In this document: in pieces, positions 30,656 through 37,800 of the stretch
Position numbering within the stretch: position 1 is the stretch's first letter
How the letters are laid out: the number at the start of each line of letters is the position of its first letter
Assembly (NCBI GenBank): GCA_021797745.1
Contig: JAJZZD010000006.1
Location: 1-64,000, forward strand
Reading direction: 5' to 3'
Origin: Microcaldota archaeon
Lineage (GTDB): Archaea > Micrarchaeota > Micrarchaeia > Micrarchaeales > CABMGC01
DNA: 64,000 bases
The notes under the pieces: model-generated
The model's input: only the letters and a program-made list of their open reading frames with translations
The model's database searches: none
What the model was told of the DNA's origin: nothing
Program-made: the position numbers and the translations under genes

Positions 30656-31651
30656 CTAACATAGGCACAGCGATTTTGCTGCATCTTCTATTTCCTTGAG
30701 CAGCGACTTGCGACCGTGCTCAGTTTTAAGCCGATAGTCTTTTTTGAGAGTGAATCCGGCTGCGTGCGGATGCCCTCCGCCGCCAAGCACAGCTGCAAGT
30801 TTTGAAATGTCCTTGCCTGAATTTTTGCGGTTTCTTATGCTGCCTTTGCCTGTATCTGTGTCAACAAGCATCACTATGCTGTTTTTCCTCTTGTTTTTCA
30901 TTCTCATCAGTGCATTCTGCTTGTTCAGAAAATGCTTTCCTGAAATGAAAGCCACTGCTATGCCCTTGTCTGCATATTTCACCTGCTTTAAACAGGCTGC
31001 TATATTCCTGTCGCTTTCCAGTTCAAGTCTATCTGCTAATTTATTGTCAAATACGTGCACAAGCTTGTCTTTGCACACGAATGCGACAAGCCTGCGCAAT
31101 CCCATGTTCATCTTCGCAGCTCCGAACATATCATAATACACTATGAGCGTGCCGTATTTCTCAGTAAGCATGTTTTCTGCCTTGTCTCTCGCATATATCG
31201 CAAAATCTGCACGGTGTACTATGGCAACCATCTGACTGACTCCTGGCTCATTCAAATCCATTATTTTTGCAGCTATGTCTGTTGCGCACATGCTGCTCTC
31301 GCCGAATACTGCTAAGTTGCACAACTTTGCAATCCTTTCTGTGCTTTTTGGCCATGGATGATGGTCTAACCAAATCACATTCACGCCCCTTCTTCTGAGC
31401 GTCCCTATCACTTTCATAAAATACCTTTCGTGGTATTTTTCCGCGGCAAAATCAGTTATAAAAACGCTGTCCATTGACTTTGCAAGCTTTGACACGCGGC
31501 CAAAGGCATACCTGACTCTCGCATCGGAATAATCAGTGAAAAAAATATTATCAGTACTGGTGCCGTACTTCATGCGTACAAGCGCAGCGCTGCATATTCC
31601 GTCAAGGTCGTTTGCATGTGTGATTACAAAAATATTTTGCATGCTTAACAT
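30656..31651 (-). CDS. DHH/DHHA1-family phosphoesterase
   Basis: ITHANDLDGICSAALV, IWLDHHPWPK, GGGGHPHAAGFTLKKD. Confidence 0.92.
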   Translation of the reverse strand: MLSMQNIFVITHANDLDGICSAALVRMKYGTSTDNIFFTDYSDARVRYAFGRVSKLAKSMDSVFITDFAAEKYHERYFMKVIGTLRRRGVNVIWLDHHPWPKSTERIAKLCNLAVFGESSMCATDIAAKIMDLNEPGVSQMVAIVHRADFAIYARDKAENMLTEKYGTLIVYYDMFGAAKMNMGLRRLVAFVCKDKLVHVFDNKLADRLELESDRNIAACLKQVKYADKGIAVAFISGKHFLNKQNALMRMKNKRKNSIVMLVDTDTGKGSIRNRKNSGKDISKLAAVLGGGGHPHAAGFTLKKDYRLKTEHGRKSLLKEIEDAAKSLCLC

Positions 31652-31712
31652 TAAGCTTAAAACTTAAAAAGTAGAGAGCCTGCCACAAGACATGGCAGGC
31701 TCATACCTCTTA

Positions 31713-32204
31713 CTAGGGAGGTGATATAATGATGGTGTTCGCCTTGCCAGCATCAAATCTATAATAAATCTTGTGCCCAAGCTGGTGCTTGCTCAGCAAG
31801 CCTCGCTTGCACAGTGCATTCATCCTAGCGCATGCGGCATTTTTCCCCTTGTAATTCATATCTCGCTGTACGTCTTCCGCGCATGCCATGCCTTTTGTCT
31901 GGATGTAATTTATTACTTTAGCATCAACAGGCGACAAATCTATCTCAACAGAATTCGCCATAGCGTAATCTTCCTGTGTCGGCGCTAGCTCGAGAGCGCT
32001 TATCGCGGTTTTTACTGTTTTGTCTATGACATTAAGCCTGCTTGTCAGCTCCTGCAGTGTCCTGTTCGTATTCTCGCGCTCATCCAGTAGTTTCATGAGC
32101 AGCATCGATTCGCCATTAGAAATAGGCTCGAAGTTCTTCGAATAAATGTTTTTGAGCTCCTTTCTTATTTCAGTAAGCTCCTTTTCTATTTGGCTGCTAT
32201 CCAC
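31713..32204 (-). CDS. Coiled-coil plus winged-helix putative transcriptional regulator
   Basis: N-terminal helical region, C-terminal DAKVINYIQTKGMACAEDVQRDMNYKGKNAACARMNALCKRGLLSKHQLGHKIYYRFD. Confidence 0.65.
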   Translation of the reverse strand: MDSSQIEKELTEIRKELKNIYSKNFEPISNGESMLLMKLLDERENTNRTLQELTSRLNVIDKTVKTAISALELAPTQEDYAMANSVEIDLSPVDAKVINYIQTKGMACAEDVQRDMNYKGKNAACARMNALCKRGLLSKHQLGHKIYYRFDAGKANTIIISPP

Positions 32205-32419
32205 TCAAAGCACCTTCACGACACTCTCATGATTCTTGCGCGAACATTGCATGAAACAATCATGAAACAATCATATTGTGTTCAGATTAAATATATATAC
32301 ATTGCGCTTTAGTTCCATGCAGTAAATAGCATGCAACTTCATATGCAGAAGCATAGACTCAGGTTCAAATCCCGATGCAAATTCTATATTAAACCATACA
32401 GTATCATTCTGCTGATTTG

Positions 32420-32860
32420 ATGAAGCTGAACAAGCTCACAAAAGAAGAAGAAAAGGTAATCGTGCGCAAGGGCACAGAAGCGCCTTTCACAGGCAAGTAC
32501 GACAAGTTTTTCGAGCCAGGCATTTATGTTTGCAAAAGGTGCGGAGCCAAACTTTACCGCTCTGAAAACAAGTTTGACTCGGGCTGCGGCTGGCCGAGCT
32601 TCGACGCTGAAGTGAAAGGCGCAGTCAGACGCGTTCCGGACCCTGACGGTTCAAGAACTGAGATAGAATGTGCAATGTGCGGCGCGCACCTAGGCCATGT
32701 TTTCACCGGCGAAGGGTTCACCGCTAAGAATGTAAGGCACTGCGTAAACTCAATATCGCTGGAATTCATACCCTATGCGAAGGTCGGCGATAAGGTAAAA
32801 GGGAAAAAGCAGGCAACGTCAAAAGCCGCTATCAAAGGTCAAATAGCAAAAACCAACTGA
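32420..32860 (+). CDS. msrB: Peptide methionine-R-sulfoxide reductase MsrB
   Basis: GIYVCKRCGAKLYRSENKFDSGCGWPSF...CAMCGAHLGHVFTGEG...RHCVNSISLEF. Confidence 0.95.
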   Translation: MKLNKLTKEEEKVIVRKGTEAPFTGKYDKFFEPGIYVCKRCGAKLYRSENKFDSGCGWPSFDAEVKGAVRRVPDPDGSRTEIECAMCGAHLGHVFTGEGFTAKNVRHCVNSISLEFIPYAKVGDKVKGKKQATSKAAIKGQIAKTN

Positions 32861-32885
32861 CAAATGACAAATGTCAAATGACAAA
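32858..32885 (+). repeat. Heptamer tandem repeat (TGACAAA x4) at the msrB-msrA junction
   Basis: TGACAAA TGACAAA TGTCAAA TGACAAA; first TGA is the msrB stop; an ATG at 32871 inside the repeat is in frame with msrA. Confidence 0.9.
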
Positions 32886-32903
32886 TGGCGAATAGGTATT
32901 TGC

Positions 32904-33428
32904 ATGGTTAAAACTGAGACGGTCATTCTGGGCGGCGGCTGCTTTTGGTGCACAGAAGCCGTTTTCAGGATGTTCAAAGGCATAATTTCAACTACGCCAG
33001 GCTACGCAGGAGGAAATAAGTCGAATCCGACATATGAGCAAGTATGCAGCGGCAATACCGGGCACGCCGAAGTTCTGAAAGTCGAATACGACGCAGATAC
33101 GATATCCTTGGATAAAATACTGGAAATCTTTTTTAGCATGCACGACCCCACTTCTGCCGACAGGCAGGGCGCTGACGTGGGTTCGCAGTACCGTTCTATG
33201 ATACTTTACGAGTCAGAGAAACAAAAATATCTGATTCAAAAATTTGTAAAAATCGAGCAGAAGAAGTTCAGCAGGTCTATAATCACAGAAGTGAAGAAGC
33301 TCAGCGCTTTTTATCCTGCGGAAGACCACCACAAAGATTATTACGCAAAGAATCCTTTGCAGCCTTACTGCCTGCTAGTGATAGCGCCAAAGGTGCGCAA
33401 AATAAGGAAAGAGTTTTGCATCAAATGA
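32904..33428 (+). CDS. msrA: Peptide methionine-S-sulfoxide reductase MsrA
   Basis: LGGGCFWCTEAVF...GYAGG...GHAEVLKVEYD...DPTSADRQGADVGSQYRSMI; alternative in-frame start at 32871. Confidence 0.95.
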   Translation: MVKTETVILGGGCFWCTEAVFRMFKGIISTTPGYAGGNKSNPTYEQVCSGNTGHAEVLKVEYDADTISLDKILEIFFSMHDPTSADRQGADVGSQYRSMILYESEKQKYLIQKFVKIEQKKFSRSIITEVKKLSAFYPAEDHHKDYYAKNPLQPYCLLVIAPKVRKIRKEFCIK

Positions 33429-33521
33429 AATGCGTGCGTGTGTTTTTTTGGCGTCAGTGTGCAGCAATATGCAAATGTTTAAATATATTTCTAATCGTAA
33501 AGATGCAATCAGGATGGTATT

Positions 33522-33629
33522 ATGGCAAAAGACAAAGATGCTGAAGAAGAAGACGAAGATGAAGAAGACGAAGACTTCGACGAAGAAGACCTTGGCGACG
33601 AAGACGAAGAAGGCGGCGACGAGAGCTGA
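33522..33629 (+). CDS. Hyper-acidic 35-aa micro-ORF
   Basis: Own translation: MAKDKDAEEEDEDEEDEDFDEEDLGDEDEEGGDES*; 24/35 residues D/E; TTTAAATATATTT promoter-like element about 30-40 nt upstream. Confidence 0.6.
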   Translation: MAKDKDAEEEDEDEEDEDFDEEDLGDEDEEGGDES

Positions 33630-33683
33630 ATTTTGTAAAGCCGTTTTTTTCTTTTTTATCTTTATTTTTTGTTCCTGCTCTTT

Positions 33684-34796
33684 CTATTTTTTATCTTTTA
33701 CTTTTTTACCGGCAATGCTGTAATTTTTCTCTCTTGCAGCTACCTTTTCCTCATTTGCCTCACGCGTCAAAGTCATTTGGACAGCCCTTCTTACTGTCTT
33801 TTCGTCCAACTCGGCTTCGCCTGCCTTTCTGTTGTCGTTTGCATGTTCGGTAAGCTCAGCTATTAAATCATCATATGGTTTGCCGGCATTTTTCATGTAG
33901 CTGCTCAGCTCAGTTTCTTTCTTTTCATCAAGAAAATCTTTTATGTGCGGGCCCATCGCCTTTTCAGCCTTTTCGTTTTGCACCTTGTTCCATGCTATTG
34001 GAGCCAGTATCCATCCTATCGGGCCTGTAGCAGCTACTGCGACTGCCGTCTTTGCTAATTTGCTTGTTCTAGGTGCGCCCTCGTCGAATCTTTCCCTCAG
34101 TCCTTTCATCTCGCCTATCGCTGCCTTGTTTTTTTTGCTTTCCTCTTCTAAGCGTTTATTAAGTTCAGCAAGCACCAGATTCGCATCTTTCCTTCTCGCA
34201 TTTCCTGCCCCTGTTCCTGTAAATGCAGCAGCCGCCCCGGCGCCTAGCCCTAGTGCGCCTGCGACTCCTGAAAAGTTGAGATCCTGGAATCCTGCTCCGC
34301 GGCTTGCCGCCACGTTGCCTATTGCTTTGGAAAGAATCGTAGACATTTTCTTTTGGTATTCTGCGCCGCCAACGCCGCCCTTCCATAACTTCGCTCCTGT
34401 TTTTGTTGCAAGTTTTACCATCTTGCGGCCGCTTGTCCTGTCTGCCGCAAGGGTGCCCAAGAGGTTTGCCGGCTTGCCGCCCTTGTTCTTTCCAACTAGT
34501 GTCCCGAGACCAGCTCTAAGCGGGCTTTTTACCCCAGGAAGCGGACCTTTGCCTAAACGGTTCTTTAAAGGCGTGAGTGAAGCCTTTACAATTCTCTTCC
34601 TAAGCATGCCCTTCTGCCCTGCCGCGGTACCTGCTACTCCTGCCAGGAAGCCTATCCCGAACAGCTGGAAAATGTCGAAGCCGCGTGTTAATCCTGCCGC
34701 GGCTGCTATGAGTATCATTATTATTAGCAAAGGGATGAGTGAGTTTATCGCTCCAAGCGAAAGAGCAACAGGTATAACAGGTATAACTGCCAGCAT
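33684..34796 (-). CDS. Hypothetical membrane protein downstream of the 1882-aa exoprotein
   Basis: 370 aa; N-terminal hydrophobic segments then basic/Ala-Gly-rich soluble region; same strand, 94-nt gap from the giant ORF. Confidence 0.75.
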   Translation of the reverse strand: MLAVIPVIPVALSLGAINSLIPLLIIMILIAAAAGLTRGFDIFQLFGIGFLAGVAGTAAGQKGMLRKRIVKASLTPLKNRLGKGPLPGVKSPLRAGLGTLVGKNKGGKPANLLGTLAADRTSGRKMVKLATKTGAKLWKGGVGGAEYQKKMSTILSKAIGNVAASRGAGFQDLNFSGVAGALGLGAGAAAAFTGTGAGNARRKDANLVLAELNKRLEEESKKNKAAIGEMKGLRERFDEGAPRTSKLAKTAVAVAATGPIGWILAPIAWNKVQNEKAEKAMGPHIKDFLDEKKETELSSYMKNAGKPYDDLIAELTEHANDNRKAGEAELDEKTVRRAVQMTLTREANEEKVAAREKNYSIAGKKVKDKK

Positions 34797-34890
34797 GCAC
34801 TCGCGTCCTCAATGTTATTATGCCGTTTTTCCTTTATTAGCATTTCGGATTAAAAATCAGCGCACAGGTTTTGCAGCTATAATCATGCGC

Positions 34891-37800
34891 TTATGCTTTT
34901 TTCCTTGCGCGCGGCTTCTGCCTGCTTTTTTTCAAAAGTCCGTACATCGCCATTATTATTCCGATTATTGGTATGAGCGCGGTTGCCGCATACCCAAAGT
35001 TTCCGTATCCAAGCTCAAACAGTCCTATTGTAAATTGTGCAGTTGTGCTGTTAGGTTCTATTGTGTAGCTCGGCTCGTACTCGTTAACTGCTGCGGAAAG
35101 CTGCGCCTGACCGTTCAGCACGTTGGACTGCATGTATAACGGCAGCATGTGCACTGCAGTGGGTTGCATAGGGCTCCCGTAATATTTGGCGACCAGCTGC
35201 GCGTCTCCAAGGGTAGGCCCTGAGCCGCAGGCAGTGAAAGAAGCAGTGAACTGGCCGTTAGCATTAGTAACAAAATACGGCAGCTGACTGTTGGGGGTGT
35301 TGTTAGGTATCAAGCCTATCTGCGAGGTGCAGAATCCCTCGCCGTTGCTTGGGTTGATTTCCTGGCAGAACTGCTGCGACCCGTCGCCTGCACGTGGGCA
35401 TGTGTCAGGTGATCCTATGTTGTATATGTTGCATTCTGTGAATATGTGTGCGAGTAAATATGTCGGCGCCGGATTGCACTGGTTTGCGTTAACAGATTGC
35501 ATTTTTCCATTCACGATAACATTTGTGGTAGAGCTGTTGTATGACGGCGCGTAGGTTATCGTGTTCACGTTGTCAGTAAGACCCACATACGACGCATTTG
35601 CAAGCTCGCAGCTTTGAGGTATATTCTTATAAATCAACGGATTTCCGTAAGCGCAAAGTACTGCATCAACCGGGTCTGCGAACGCATCCAGTGCGTTCTG
35701 CGTAGGTGATGTAGTATGCGCGTAGTTTATGTCAGCACCATAATACAGGTATATGTCCGCTCCTGCCAGCGGCGTTGCCGTGTACTGCGGAAATGAAATT
35801 GAATATACGTTTCCAGTGACATATACATTTGTCTGGTTTGAGTTTGCCTGGTCAACTACGTTGTTGAACGAGAGTTTTATTATCACAGTATTCGCGATGT
35901 CGACTGGCATGGGTGCATAAACGGTATTGTTGAACCTGTCGTTCAACGTGTAGCTCAGCAGGTGGAATCCCAGCAGTTGTGGGCTTGCTACCTGAAGTTG
36001 CGCGCTGTCCATGTACGCAAGAGACTTGTAAAAATCGAAGAGGCCCTCTGTCTGGGGTGGCACTACTGGTTGATTTCCGTTGTCAATATACTTGAACGAC
36101 ACAAGTGCAGACAATAACGAAGGCTGGGTGTTTGGCGGCGTGAATGCGTTTACTGTTTCGAACCCACTGAAACCTGCGCCTGGAAGCTGGGTATATTGAT
36201 TTATCTTGTAATTTAGCACCGTGTTGCTTGCGATCTGTGCCTGTGCGTTATAGCTGCAGTCCTCATAAGGTATGTCTGCGTAAGGCGTGCCGGCAGGCCC
36301 TTGCGGCTGATAGCTGCATCCCAAGATTTCAGGAGGCCAAAACTGGCTGATTCCAGGCTGCGAACTTTCTGGCAGGCCGGTGACATTTATGCCTATGCTA
36401 CCCAAAACCCTATCTGTAAGTATGTTGTAAAACACCTGCGGCGGTATTATGCTTGCAGTCAGGTTAGGTTTGTAAAGCGTGCCGGTCAGCATATTCTTGA
36501 AATACGTGTCGCCTCCTTCAAGTTTTGCAGTAAGCACGCCTGATTCTGCGCTGGCAGTTGCGTAAGTGTAATAGGTAGTTGGCGGTATACTTGACGGTGT
36601 GGGCGTTGGCGGCGCAGGGCACATGCTTAAACTGCTGCTCACGACATATCCCGGCTTGGCGACAGATGGTGCAGCAGGGATGTTGCATATCGGAATAGAG
36701 CCGGGAGTGCATGTCGGGTTGGCAGAAGAAGGCTGAGGCCCAACTGTAGTGGGCACCGAGCCAGCAGAATAGCCTGGTGGGAATGTTACTGATGCAACAG
36801 TTTCGTATGTATACGCATAAGGCACAACAAGCAGGCCGCTTATCCACGAGTTGAGACTCGTCTGCTGGCCCGCCGGCGGCGTTTGCAGCGGCGTTGGAAC
36901 TGACGGCAAAATGGTATTGAGCGTGTATGCAGGGCATCCTGATATGTCATTTGTAGATCCATTTGTTACGTAGTTTTGGGCGCATAGTTGATTCACCGTG
37001 CCCGCGCCTCCCTGCGCAGTTGCGGCAGCTTCTGCAGAGCCTAGCAGGCCTGGAAGCGTATACGACTGCGTGGAGCCGAGGTTTTCCACGTAAGCAAACG
37101 GATTGCCCACAAGATATATTGGTGCGGATATGCTGTTTATGAAGTTACTTTCATAGCATCCCTGGTTTACTGAAGATGACCCCCAAGTTTGAGCTCCTGG
37201 CTCGTTGGTAAAGCATGTGTATGTGGGTCCACCTGTGTATACTTTGGTATAATTTGCAATTTTTATGTTAGCTAAGATAAGATTTGTGTAAGTGAACGAA
37301 GCAGAAACAGAAGACTGCTCAAGCAGCATTTGCACGCTGCCGTTTACCTCCGCGCTCAAATCCATGCCTGCCGGAGGTTTAGGGTTAATTGCCTGAATGT
37401 TAGGACCTAGCGGAGGATAACCGTTCTCGAAAACAGAAACTTGGCCGCCATATGCTGCGTTAGTTTCAGTACTCGCAGGGTTTAAGGCGCAGGAGCTAGA
37501 TGAACAAAATGTTACTTCGCAGGAATTGTTGTCGCAAGTGCCTGGAGTTGCTGTGCTTCCCTGACTCAGGTAAATCACATTTGCAGAAAGAAGCCAGCCA
37601 TAAGGCGGGTACGCATTGTTTATGTCCTGCGAGCCAGGGAGATAATACTGATTACTGGTTTTTAAATTTGAATTTAAGAGAGTAGACACCCGGCACGAAT
37701 AATCGTACGACGCAGAAGGGTCTTTGGCATATGTGCACTGTCCTCCGGTAGAAGTAGGAACGCATACCGAACCGCCGCTGCATAGGCCTGCTTGCGGAGA

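Noticed and set aside
33430-33723. Lys/Thr-rich ORF (MRACVFLASV...KTKMLKKKTKMKKTKTSTKKTLATKTKK)
   Set aside because: Frame-shifted reading of the GAA/GAC-rich acidic micro-ORF at 33522-33629; it also runs into unrelated A/T-rich sequence and the antisense of the next gene
33943-35139. 398-aa plus-strand ORF
   Set aside because: Antisense to the 370-aa membrane-protein gene and to the 3' end of the giant exoprotein; Pro/Ser/Ala-rich shadow composition
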